Below, in pieces: positions 47,573-55,811 of a stretch of DNA of 64,000 bases (within the stretch, counting starts at the first letter, position 1; the number at the start of each line of letters is the position of its first letter). Origin of the DNA: an uncultured Flavobacteriaceae bacterium (GTDB taxonomy: Bacteria; Bacteroidota; Bacteroidia; Flavobacteriales; Flavobacteriaceae); NCBI GenBank assembly GCA_947488435.1, contig CANKZG010000003.1, positions 62,001-126,000 of the forward strand. The letters run 5' to 3'. A program made the translations under genes and the position numbers. The notes beneath the pieces are model-generated. The model had not been told where the DNA came from, made no database searches, and was given only the letters and a program-made list of their open reading frames with translations.

Positions 47573-48020
47573 AATAAAAGCCTTTACTATAAGTGAACTT
47601 ATGGTAGTATTACTAATTACCGTAATTGTTGTGGGTATGGCGTTTAGCGTTTTAAATCTTATTCAAAAGCAAATGTTGGGTATGGAACAAAACTTTGAAC
47701 GCAATACAGAAGTTGGACTATTACGACAGGCATTATGGACAGATTTTAGCACTTTTTCGGATGTTAGTTTTAGTTCAGAAAAGCAAAAACTTATATTAAA
47801 AAACGAAATGGGCGTTCGTGAGTATAATTTTAGAGCATCATACATAAGTAGAGGAATTGATACGTTTAGAATTACAATCACAGAAAAAACCATCTATTTC
47901 GATGGTATTAGCACCAATAATGGTCCCGTTGATGCAATACGCTTAAAAACTTCAAATAAGTACGGGGCTCAAACTCTTTTTATTTATAAAATAAATAGTG
48001 CGCATAATTTCATCGAATAA
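47556..48020 (+). CDS. Minor pseudopilin-like protein (GspJ/GspH-like)
   Basis: A 154-residue protein with KIKA followed by FTISELMVVLLITVIVVGMA; Glu lies at +5 of the predicted mature form and Ala precedes the cut, as in the other two. The remainder is a small beta-rich head. The stop codon overlaps the GspF start as TAATG. Which of GspH or GspJ it corresponds to is not clear. Confidence 0.82.
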   Translation: MKRNAKIKAFTISELMVVLLITVIVVGMAFSVLNLIQKQMLGMEQNFERNTEVGLLRQALWTDFSTFSDVSFSSEKQKLILKNEMGVREYNFRASYISRGIDTFRITITEKTIYFDGISTNNGPVDAIRLKTSNKYGAQTLFIYKINSAHNFIE

Positions 48021-49156
48021 TGGGATTTAAACTGGAACAGGAAGCGATTGTACCCGTAACGATTCAGAAAAAAGAATCGCAGTTTACGAATATCCTACAA
48101 AAAGAAATACACCTTTTTGATTCCGGCTTTTCAGCTAAAAAGAAAGAGCAGTTTTATATGGAATTAGCAGTTTTGCTTAAGGCGGGTATTACACTTAAAG
48201 AGGGGTTAAGTTTAATTTTAGAAAATCAGAAGAAGGCAAAGGAAAAAGTCTTTTATAAAACTATGGTAGACACCTTAGTCTCTGGTAAAAGCTTTTCCGA
48301 CATAATTGCAGAAAAAAAAGTATTTTCCAATTACGAGTATCACGCTATAAAAATTGGAGAGGAATCAGGTACATTGGCTCAAATTGTAACAGAGTTGGGA
48401 CATTTTTTTGCACGTAAGAATGAGCAACGGCGTTTATTGATAAATGCGCTTACCTATCCAGTAATTATACTATCGACTGCCATTTTAGTGGTGATTTTTA
48501 TGTTACGGATGGTAGTACCAATGTTTCAAGATATTTTTACACAAAATAAAGTAGAACTCCCATTTATCACAAGAATCATTATTATTGCCTCCGATTTTAT
48601 TGGCGCCTATGGTTTATACATGATGTTGCTAATTACTGGAGTACTGGCTTTGCAAAAAACCTATCGTAAAAAAATGTGGTTCGTAAAGAATAAGGATCTA
48701 CTTCTACTAAAAACACCTTATCTCGGGAAGTTTATTAAGGCGGTGTACTTAGCACAGTTTACGCAAGCCCTAAGTTTATTAACCCGATCAAAAGTACCCT
48801 TACTGAACAGCATTCGATTGGTGCAGCAAATGATTGAATTTTATCCTTTAAAAACTGCATTAATTGCTATCGAAAAAGAAGTGCTGCAAGGTAAATCTTT
48901 GAGTCAGGGATTGAAAACAAAAAAAATATTTGATAATCGGATGATTTCCTTGGTAAAAGTCGCAGAAGAAACCAATCAGACCGAATTTATATTTGATCGT
49001 CTTAACGAACAATATACGATAGAAGTACAGCAAAAATCCAAGATGCTCTCTACCCTATTGGAACCTTTAATCATTGTAATCGTTGGTGTCTTGGTAGGAG
49101 TAATTTTAGTGGCTATGTATTTACCAATGTTTAAACTGAGTAGTATTTTGGGGTAA
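48020..49156 (+). CDS. gspF: GspF/PilC-family inner membrane platform protein
   Basis: A 378-residue polytopic protein with two GspF domains: the first at about residues 38-160 (FYMELAVLLKAGITLKEGLSLI...IKIGEESGTLAQIVTELGHFFARK) and the second at about 235-360 (FTQALSLLTRSKVPLLNSIRL...LVKVAEETNQTEFIFDRLNEQY), each followed by membrane helices, ending in LEPLIIVIVGVLVGVILVAMYLPMF. It forms the membrane platform with the GspE ATPase, which is encoded 18 kb away in the other half of the locus. This is the only GspF seen, so the two half-operons appear complementary. Last gene of the plus operon. Confidence 0.94.
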   Translation: MGFKLEQEAIVPVTIQKKESQFTNILQKEIHLFDSGFSAKKKEQFYMELAVLLKAGITLKEGLSLILENQKKAKEKVFYKTMVDTLVSGKSFSDIIAEKKVFSNYEYHAIKIGEESGTLAQIVTELGHFFARKNEQRRLLINALTYPVIILSTAILVVIFMLRMVVPMFQDIFTQNKVELPFITRIIIIASDFIGAYGLYMMLLITGVLALQKTYRKKMWFVKNKDLLLLKTPYLGKFIKAVYLAQFTQALSLLTRSKVPLLNSIRLVQQMIEFYPLKTALIAIEKEVLQGKSLSQGLKTKKIFDNRMISLVKVAEETNQTEFIFDRLNEQYTIEVQQKSKMLSTLLEPLIIVIVGVLVGVILVAMYLPMFKLSSILG

Positions 49157-49175
49157 TATGTTAGATTCGCTAAAT

Positions 49176-49712
49176 TCACCACGTATATTCTGGAGGTTGA
49201 ATATTCTGCATACGAACATATAGATTAGCTTTTGCCCGATGGTTGGTAAGGTGATCCTGTACATAAAATAAGGCAAATGCCCTGCTAACTGTATTTCCAC
49301 TATGATACATGACACAGGTTTCATCCAATTTTTCTTGATCAATGGTTCTTATTACCGCTGTGGTATACAGAAAACTCTCCTTTAACAGTTGTATAATTTC
49401 TGTTTTACTTAAACTATTCGCATCAGGAGTATTTGGTTTTACCCCCATTCCTTCAACATAGCGTTGCGTAAGTAATTTAGAGGCGCTAGCAATATGCACC
49501 ATCTGCTCCGCAAAACTCTTACTCTCTTTATTGGGTTTATAACCATAAAGGTTTTCGGGCATTGCCTCAGCCACAGCTATGCAATGGGCGCTAGCCTCTA
49601 ACCAAACAGGAAGGTACATTCGGGTAAAATCTGTCTTAGGTGCTTGTTCCTGACTTTGTATCCCTGTCACACAGAAAAGTAGAATAATCAAGAAATTTGT
49701 GTTTTGTAGCAT
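49176..49712 (-). CDS. DinB-like four-helix protein with signal peptide
   Basis: A 178-residue exported protein (signal peptide ending GIQS-QE) of the DinB/YfiT-like four-helix superfamily. Candidate metal ligands are His in EQMVHIASAS and two His in VQDHLTNHRAKANLYVR, the typical DinB arrangement. Such exported DinB proteins are frequent in Bacteroidota; their substrate is unknown (cytosolic relatives handle small thiols). It converges with gspF across 19 bp. Confidence 0.85.
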   Translation of the reverse strand: MLQNTNFLIILLFCVTGIQSQEQAPKTDFTRMYLPVWLEASAHCIAVAEAMPENLYGYKPNKESKSFAEQMVHIASASKLLTQRYVEGMGVKPNTPDANSLSKTEIIQLLKESFLYTTAVIRTIDQEKLDETCVMYHSGNTVSRAFALFYVQDHLTNHRAKANLYVRMQNIQPPEYTW

Positions 49713-49870
49713 TATTTCTAATTTAAATTGGATTTAAATTTCCTATAAAAATATCACAATCTATCGCAAAAACACTTTAACTAACTCTTGTTAGGTCTTT
49801 TTTCTTATATTTATGAGCTTTGTATTGCCACAAATACTAACACTATTCTACAACTAAAAAATTTATCAAA

Positions 49871-52465
49871 ATGAAAAACGCGTCAAGAATGACAAAACTG
49901 TTGCTCCTTGTATTTTGCGTCACCCTTTTTACTGGTACGGATTTACAAGCGCAGCGTAAAAAAAAGAAGGGAAAACCTGCAGCGACAGCTGCTGCTGCCC
50001 CTAAAAAGGATGCTAAAAAGAAAAGCATTAAAGATTTAGTTAAATCAAGTAAGAAAATAGAAGGTCTTTTTACCATTTATAGAGATACCGTAAATGGATC
50101 GGTACAATTACTGGTAAAAGAAGATCAATTGAACAAAGAATTTATTTATTTCAATCAAATTGCCAATGGTGTTCTTGATGCCTTTAGTTTTAGAGGTGCT
50201 TATGGGAATGCTAGAATTTTTAAGATTGAAAAATTTTATGATAAGGTAGAATTCACCTATCAAAATACATCCTATTATTTTGATCCCAATAATGCGCTTT
50301 CTAAATCTAGTGAAGCCAATATTAGTGAAGCACCTTTAGCGAGTTTTAAAATCGAAGCCTACGATAAAGAAAAAGGAGAATACCTTATTAAGGCAAATGA
50401 TTTATTTTTAAAAGAGACTCTATCGCAGGTAAAACCACCAAGATTTCCAAATACCAGACCTACAGATTTTACCTTGGGGAATTTAGACAAAGTCAAAACA
50501 AAAATTAAGGAGATTCGTAACTACCCCGAAAATACAGATATTGCAGTAACTTATGTATACTCTAAGTCTTCGGTATTGAATGGTGGAAGTGGGGCTGTTA
50601 CTGATGGAAGAAACGTAAGCATTAATATCTATCATAGTTTTATTGAAGTACCAGAAAATGGATATCAACCGCGATATGATGACCCTAGAGTAGGTTATTT
50701 CTTTTCTCAAGCTAATGATATGACATCGGTAAGTGCAACGAATTACAAAGACAAAATACACCGATGGAATCTGGTTAAAAAAGATCCGAATGCTGCCGTT
50801 TCTGAGCCAGTAGAGCCTATTACCTGGTGGATTGAAAATACAACTCCTGAGGAGTTTAGAGAAACTATTAAAGCAGGGGTTCTTCGTTGGAATATTGCTT
50901 TTGAAAAAGCAGGCTTTAAAAATGCTATTGTCGTAAAAGTGCAACCTGACGATGCTGAATGGGATGCTGGAGATATTCGCTATAATGTTTTGCGTTGGAC
51001 CTCCTCTCCTAATCCACCTTTTGGAGGTTATGGTCCTAGTTTTGTAAACCCAAGAACAGGTCAAATTTTAGGAGCGGATATTATGCTGGAATTTGTATAT
51101 CACACCAACAGGGTTCGGGTAGAAAAACTTTTCGAGGATATATCAGGCACTTCAAAAGAAACAAATTTGGATTGGAGAAATAAAGATCATCAGATTACTT
51201 GTTCTTACGGCAGTATGATGCAATTTAACACCCAGTTTGGACGCACGGCATTAGCATTATCTGACGCTAATCCCCTGGCTATGGAAGGACTTCGCGAAGA
51301 GGCAATGCTGGAATTGATTATGCATGAGGTGGGACATACTTTAGGTCTGAACCATAATATGAAAGCGAGTCAGATTTTCAGTCCTGAGCAATTAAGCGAT
51401 CCTGATTTCATTAGAGGAAAAGCCTTGGTAGGCTCTGTAATGGATTATACCGCTATTAACGTAACTAACGATCCTGCAAAACAGGGGCACTATTACAGCA
51501 CCACTGTTGGTCCTTATGACGAATGGGCCATTCAATTCGGCTACCAACCGTTTGCCTCCGATGCAGAGATGCAATCTTTGCTAGAACAGTCCACAAAGCC
51601 AGAACTTACTTTTGGAAATGATGCAGATGACATGCGCGCTCCTGGTAAGGCTATCGACCCGCGGGTGAATACTGGGGATTTATCTAACGATCAAATCACT
51701 TACTCTATAGATCGGATAAAACTGGTAAATAGAATGTTTGGGAAACTAAAAGATCGCTATACAAAAGAAGGGGAAAGCTACAACGATCTTCGCATTGCAC
51801 ATGCCATTTTAATGGGACAGTATGCGCAGGCCGGAAATGTAATATCACGCTTTATTGGAGGTGTTTATGTAGATCGCGCAATGGCCGGACAAGACGGAGC
51901 CACACAACCATATACTCCTGTGAGTTATGCAGATCAGAAACGAGCAATGACCGCCCTAAATACGCATATTTTTGGTAAGGACGCTTTTAAAACTCCAGAT
52001 GAACTGTTCAATTACCTAGCACGACAACGTAGAGGTTATAATTTCTTTGGTGGACCTGAAGATCCAAAAATTCATGCCACTGTATTACGATTTCAACGTA
52101 ATGTGCTACGACATATTTTACATCCCAATACGCTACAGCGTATTTCAGATTCTGAGTTATATGGAAATAGCTATGACCTTGCAGAATATATGAGCGAATT
52201 AAACAAAGGGATCTTTGCAGCAGACATTTACGGTTCTGTAAATTCTTTTCGCCAAAACCTGCAAGTGGAATATACGAAGATGCTTATTGATGTACTTAAT
52301 GGAAGAACTAACGCACGTTATACCAATGCTACAAAATCCATGGCACTTTATAATTTAAAAGCTATTAATAGAATGGTTGCTAACGGAAGTGGTAATGTTT
52401 CTTCAAAAGCACACAAATCACACCTTAAGACACTCATTGGTAACGCTCTGGATGAAGTAAAGTAA
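49871..52465 (+). CDS. Zinc-dependent metalloprotease (DUF5117/DUF4953 type), exported
   Basis: An 864-residue secreted protease. The signal peptide (MKNASRMTKLLLLVFCVTLFTGTDLQA) is followed by a Lys/Ala-rich linker, a DUF5117-like N-terminal domain (IYRDTVNGSVQLLVKEDQLNKEFIYF) and the catalytic region with HEVGHTLGLNH at residues 485-495, the extended HEXXHxxGxxH zinc motif of metzincins. The Met-turn-like segment SVMDYTAIN follows. The C-terminal DUF4953-type domain extends to the end without a T9SS sorting domain. It is transcribed alone and ends in an intrinsic terminator. Confidence 0.93.
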   Translation: MKNASRMTKLLLLVFCVTLFTGTDLQAQRKKKKGKPAATAAAAPKKDAKKKSIKDLVKSSKKIEGLFTIYRDTVNGSVQLLVKEDQLNKEFIYFNQIANGVLDAFSFRGAYGNARIFKIEKFYDKVEFTYQNTSYYFDPNNALSKSSEANISEAPLASFKIEAYDKEKGEYLIKANDLFLKETLSQVKPPRFPNTRPTDFTLGNLDKVKTKIKEIRNYPENTDIAVTYVYSKSSVLNGGSGAVTDGRNVSINIYHSFIEVPENGYQPRYDDPRVGYFFSQANDMTSVSATNYKDKIHRWNLVKKDPNAAVSEPVEPITWWIENTTPEEFRETIKAGVLRWNIAFEKAGFKNAIVVKVQPDDAEWDAGDIRYNVLRWTSSPNPPFGGYGPSFVNPRTGQILGADIMLEFVYHTNRVRVEKLFEDISGTSKETNLDWRNKDHQITCSYGSMMQFNTQFGRTALALSDANPLAMEGLREEAMLELIMHEVGHTLGLNHNMKASQIFSPEQLSDPDFIRGKALVGSVMDYTAINVTNDPAKQGHYYSTTVGPYDEWAIQFGYQPFASDAEMQSLLEQSTKPELTFGNDADDMRAPGKAIDPRVNTGDLSNDQITYSIDRIKLVNRMFGKLKDRYTKEGESYNDLRIAHAILMGQYAQAGNVISRFIGGVYVDRAMAGQDGATQPYTPVSYADQKRAMTALNTHIFGKDAFKTPDELFNYLARQRRGYNFFGGPEDPKIHATVLRFQRNVLRHILHPNTLQRISDSELYGNSYDLAEYMSELNKGIFAADIYGSVNSFRQNLQVEYTKMLIDVLNGRTNARYTNATKSMALYNLKAINRMVANGSGNVSSKAHKSHLKTLIGNALDEVK

Positions 52466-52488
52466 TATCAAACAGTAATACGATTCGA

Positions 52489-52516
52489 AACAGCCTCTAT
52501 ATGGGGCTGTTTTTTA
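52489..52516 (+). terminator. Intrinsic terminator after the metalloprotease gene
   Basis: AACAGCC pairs with GGCTGTT around a nine-base loop and is followed by a T-rich tract. Confidence 0.85.
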
Positions 52517-52577
52517 TTCTCTAATTGCAGGGCATAAGTTAAAATTTATAGCGACCTTCAACAAAGTTACAAGTTGC

Positions 52578-53342
52578 ATGGATAGTACTCTTTTTAATAT
52601 GATCTGTTATATATGGCTGGGCCTTGCAGTTATTACCCATATTATTCTTTTTTATGTTACTGCTCCTTTTGGAAGGCATAGCTCCGATAAATGGGGTCTT
52701 ATGATTCCCAACAAATGGGCATGGATATTAATGGAGTTTCCCTCCTTTGCAATTATGGGTTACTTTTTGATTTTTGGGAGTCATAGTTTGATTACGTATG
52801 TCTGGATTCCCTTTGCCCTCTGGTTGTTACACTATTTTAATAGAACATTTGTATATCCACTACGAATACGTACTACAGGCAAAAAAATGCCTTTGATTAT
52901 TATGCTAAGTGGTATAGTGTTTAACTGCGTTAACGCAGGTTTGAATGGCTATTTTTTAGCGGAAATTGCCAACACAACTCATTACGACCATAGATGGCTC
53001 ATAGCGCCCACAACAATAATAGGCTTCATTGTGTTTTTTATTGGATTATGTATCAATTGGAAAACGGATCATCTGCTTATTCATTTAAGAAAACCTGGTG
53101 AAAAAGGGTATAAAATTCCTAAAGGATTCTTATTTGATTATATCTCTTCTCCTAACCTATTCGGTGAAATACTAGAATGGATTGGCTTTGCCATAATGGC
53201 ATGGAATTTACCCGCACTTACCTTTGCTATTTGGACGTATGCAAATTTAGTTCCGCGTGCAAAAAACCATCACGATTGGTATTGTCAAAAATTCCCTGAG
53301 TATCCAAAAGCTAGAAAAGTACTATTTCCATTGCTATATTAA
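52578..53342 (+). CDS. Steroid 5-alpha-reductase C-terminal domain-like membrane protein
   Basis: A 254-residue integral membrane protein with about six hydrophobic helices. The C-terminal part (FDYISSPNLFGEILEWIGFA ... NHHDWYCQKFPEYPKARKVLFP) matches the conserved NADPH/substrate region of 3-oxo-5-alpha-steroid 4-dehydrogenases. In bacteria the substrate is unknown; lipid or isoprenoid double-bond reduction is possible. It is a single gene between the metalloprotease and a convergent DUF3095 gene. Confidence 0.88.
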   Translation: MDSTLFNMICYIWLGLAVITHIILFYVTAPFGRHSSDKWGLMIPNKWAWILMEFPSFAIMGYFLIFGSHSLITYVWIPFALWLLHYFNRTFVYPLRIRTTGKKMPLIIMLSGIVFNCVNAGLNGYFLAEIANTTHYDHRWLIAPTTIIGFIVFFIGLCINWKTDHLLIHLRKPGEKGYKIPKGFLFDYISSPNLFGEILEWIGFAIMAWNLPALTFAIWTYANLVPRAKNHHDWYCQKFPEYPKARKVLFPLLY

Positions 53343-53383
53343 AGCTTATGATTTTTGGAGAATTGACAATATTAAACCACTAC

Positions 53384-54556
53384 TTAAGAACTGGTATTTA
53401 ATTTTGCTTTCTTACTTTTAAGCAGTGCAGCAGCAGAAGTGTAGCCCCCTTCTGTACCATCTACAAAATGGATATGTTTGTTATTTCTATCGCGAACATA
53501 ACAACTCATAACAGAGGAATGTGTTACATGTAAGCCGTAAACCAGTTCGGATTGTTTTTCCTTTTCATCTAAAAAATCCGTCAATTTAGCTATTGCTTCG
53601 GGAGTTCCAGAAAATACAGTGTTAATAGAACCATCCATCATAAGGGTGTCCGAAAGTTTCCGTATTCTATCTAAATAAGCTCTGCCTCCATCAAAATATT
53701 TAAAGTAAAATTTCCCGATATAGGTTACCATCCAGTTCTTCAACCAATAACTAAGGTCATCTCTCCCAATAGCGGCAAACATTTCATTACGGATTTTTTT
53801 TCTACTGGTATCCAATTTCATTTTATTTACCGTAATAGGCTGTCTTTCTTCTAAAGTACCAAAGTGTTCAGTCATTTTAGTCAATACTTCTTGGTAAACC
53901 TTTCGCTGTAGTTTATTGTCGTCGGTATATACCAACAAACATACGATACGTTTTTCTTTGGTATTTGGTTCAATTTTATCCCACCGACATTCCATCCCCT
54001 GAAGATTTGGAATTTCAATAGTTTGGCTATTTTCAGTTTCTGCATTAGCAGCTTTTTTAATGCTTTGTTCAGCATAATTCAATCCTGTTCCTAATAGTAG
54101 TGGAATAATCATGAAATCATTAAGTCTAGCCTTGGCAATGCGTAAATCATGCCCTTGCGCATTAGCTTCAGAAACAGAAACGGCTCCTACTCGTAATCGT
54201 AAACCCCATTGGTTATATACGTGATTCTTTTGAAGTAAAAGTTCTCGAAGCACCAAATCTCTTATAGACTCAGGTACGATAAAAGTAGCTCCGTCTCCCC
54301 CAAAAAAATAGGGAATCTTTATTTTATTTTTTCCCTTCTTCAAAAGATTTAGAACGGCAATAATACTTCCTGTTGCAGCAAGGTTAACCTGATCATGTTG
54401 GTTATTTTGAACCGCGATAGTTGAGTTTTCTACATCAGCAACAATAACATACCAATTTCCAGGTATTTTTTCGAAAATATCATTTTTTTCATAGATGGTC
54501 TCTAATGGAAAATTTTGAATACTTATGTCTTTATAAAATTCAATATTTTCTTTCAT
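53384..54556 (-). CDS. DUF3095 protein (nucleotide-cyclase-like N-terminal fold)
   Basis: A 390-residue soluble protein. The N-terminal VIVADVENSTIAVQNNQHDQVNLAATGSIIAVLN and the downstream FFGGDGATFIVPE are the hallmarks of DUF3095, whose first half resembles class III nucleotidyl cyclases (metal-binding Asp in ADVEN and GGDGA). No regulatory domain or helix-turn-helix is fused to it. No partner gene is adjacent. The biochemical activity has not been established for the family as far as I know. Confidence 0.85.
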   Translation of the reverse strand: MKENIEFYKDISIQNFPLETIYEKNDIFEKIPGNWYVIVADVENSTIAVQNNQHDQVNLAATGSIIAVLNLLKKGKNKIKIPYFFGGDGATFIVPESIRDLVLRELLLQKNHVYNQWGLRLRVGAVSVSEANAQGHDLRIAKARLNDFMIIPLLLGTGLNYAEQSIKKAANAETENSQTIEIPNLQGMECRWDKIEPNTKEKRIVCLLVYTDDNKLQRKVYQEVLTKMTEHFGTLEERQPITVNKMKLDTSRKKIRNEMFAAIGRDDLSYWLKNWMVTYIGKFYFKYFDGGRAYLDRIRKLSDTLMMDGSINTVFSGTPEAIAKLTDFLDEKEKQSELVYGLHVTHSSVMSCYVRDRNNKHIHFVDGTEGGYTSAAALLKSKKAKLNTSS

Positions 54557-54854
54557 AGTTAGTATTAGGTAAGCTACAGATACTTTTTACTCAAAGCTAA
54601 GCATTTTTTAGTAGTACGCTTAGGACAGTTCTATAGAATCATATTTTTAAATTAATCTAGAAAAGTTAGATCTTATTTTAAAAAATAGGATTGAAACTTC
54701 TCTAATGTAAAAAGACCTATTTTTTCCTGCTGCACTATATATTGAAAATTAAAAAAGGAAGCCCATACACTATTCCATATATTTTAGAGGATTAACTCGC
54801 TTCGCTCCTTTTTCCCGTAGCACTCCGTGCTGAAAATCAAAAAAATCACAAAAT
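54557..54854. other. Intergenic region with no gene seen
   Basis: About 300 bp between the DUF3095 start and the tRNA terminator. It is AT-rich with short palindromes (for example GCACTCCGTGC near 54823) and no convincing open frame. It must contain the DUF3095 promoter. Confidence 0.5.
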
Positions 54855-54888
54855 AAAAAAGCAAGCTATTTATTTTGCTTGCTTTTTT
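54855..54888 (-). terminator. Terminator downstream of tRNA-Arg (bidirectional hairpin)
   Basis: AAAAAAGCAAGC and GCTTGCTTTTTT form a 12-bp stem with a ten-base loop. On the minus strand it follows the tRNA by about ten bases. Confidence 0.85.
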
Positions 54889-54898
54889 GATTTATTCG

Positions 54899-54972
54899 TG
54901 ATCGCAGCAGGATTCGAACCTGCGACCGTCTGCTTAGAAGGCAGATGCTCTATCCAGCTGAGCTATGCGACC
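54899..54972 (-). tRNA. tRNA-Arg (anticodon TCT)
   Basis: The 74-nt minus-strand sequence folds into a standard cloverleaf: acceptor GGTCGCA/TGCGATC, D arm TAGCTCAGCTGGATAGAGCA, anticodon arm TCTGC-CTTCTAA-GCAGA with anticodon TCT, and T arm GCAGGTTCGAATCCTGC. The discriminator is A and the CCA end is not encoded. Confidence 0.97.
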
Positions 54973-55119
54973 AATTTTATTTTGGAAGGCGAAGTTCCGA
55001 AATAATTTCCAAAAACTACTGCTGCTGCTCCAAAAATTATGCGCGAAAATACTAAAATTTGAGTATTGTACCTATAAAAATTCAACTATATTTAAACTTA
55101 TAATCTCTTTTCTTATAAA

Positions 55120-55758
55120 ATGAAAGAAATCAAATTTAATCACCCACATCGTCAAAAACATTTCAACCTTTTTAACGGACTAGATCAACCGCATTTTAAT
55201 ATTACTGGAAATATTGAAATCAGTGCTTTACTACCATTTTTAAAGACAAACCAGTACAATGTTTCTCCGGGGATTGTATATGCTATTTCAAGAACGGCAA
55301 ACGATATCAAAGAATTTCGCTGGCGTATCCGCGGAAATACTGTAGTGGAACACCAAGCAGCACACCCTTCCTTTACCGTATATACAGAGGTAGCCGATGT
55401 GTTTAGTTTTTGCACGGTCACGTACACAAAGCATGCAGGAACTTTTATTAAAAATGCCGCAAAAAAAAGTGAAGAAATGCGATTAAATCCAAGTTTTGAA
55501 GACGAACCTGGTCGCGATGATTATTTATTTTTATCTGCTATCCCCTGGGTGAGTTTTACAAGCATTCAGCATGCTATACCGCTTAATCCGTCTGATAGCG
55601 TACCCCGCATTAGCTGGGGTAAGTTTTTTAAAGCTAACGATAAAACATTTATGCCACTTGCAGTACAAGCGCACCACGCCGTTGTGGATGGAAGACATAC
55701 AGGACAGTTTTTTGAACTAATACAAGAAATCGCCAATAATCCTGAAGCCTATTTTTAG
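55120..55758 (+). CDS. Chloramphenicol acetyltransferase-like (CAT) family protein
   Basis: A 212-residue trimeric-type acetyltransferase. The catalytic motif QAHHAVVDGRHTGQF places the active-site His at about residue 186 with the conserved Asp four residues later; SFTVYTEVADVFSFCTV and LPFLKTNQYNVSPGIVYAISR are further CAT-type segments. Length and fold match CatA. Chromosomal copies are common in Flavobacteriia, so it may be a housekeeping acyltransferase; resistance cannot be concluded from sequence. It is followed by a strong terminator shared with the convergent adhesin gene. Confidence 0.9.
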   Translation: MKEIKFNHPHRQKHFNLFNGLDQPHFNITGNIEISALLPFLKTNQYNVSPGIVYAISRTANDIKEFRWRIRGNTVVEHQAAHPSFTVYTEVADVFSFCTVTYTKHAGTFIKNAAKKSEEMRLNPSFEDEPGRDDYLFLSAIPWVSFTSIQHAIPLNPSDSVPRISWGKFFKANDKTFMPLAVQAHHAVVDGRHTGQFFELIQEIANNPEAYF

Positions 55759-55762
55759 GTAT

Positions 55763-55791
55763 AAAAAAAACAGGGGAATCCCTGTTTTTTT
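55763..55791. terminator. Bidirectional terminator between CAT-like and adhesin genes
   Basis: A-run plus ACAGGG pairs with CCCTGT plus T-run around GAAT, so both convergent genes meet a poly-T tract. Confidence 0.88.
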
Positions 55792-55811
55792 ATCTCTTTT
55801 TCGCATAGCAA

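Noticed and set aside
24483-49156. Interpretation of the machine as a retractile type IV pilus
   Set aside because: No PilT/PilU-type retraction ATPase is present, and minor pseudopilins of GspI/J/K type plus a GspL-like fusion are more like a secretion system. The pilus option is not fully excluded because pilT could be elsewhere.
54775-54840. Short palindromes in the DUF3095-tRNA gap as further REPs
   Set aside because: The GCACTCCGTGC-type sequence does not match the GCGCTCGTCTGTGACGAGTGC consensus of the REPs near the transposase.
55120-55758. CAT-like gene as an acquired antibiotic-resistance gene
   Set aside because: There are no mobile-element signatures around it and its composition looks like the neighbours; chromosomal CAT-like genes are common in this group.
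54899-55791. tRNA-Arg with adjacent CAT-like gene as an integrative element end
   Set aside because: No duplicated tRNA 3' end, integrase gene or att-like repeat is visible nearby.
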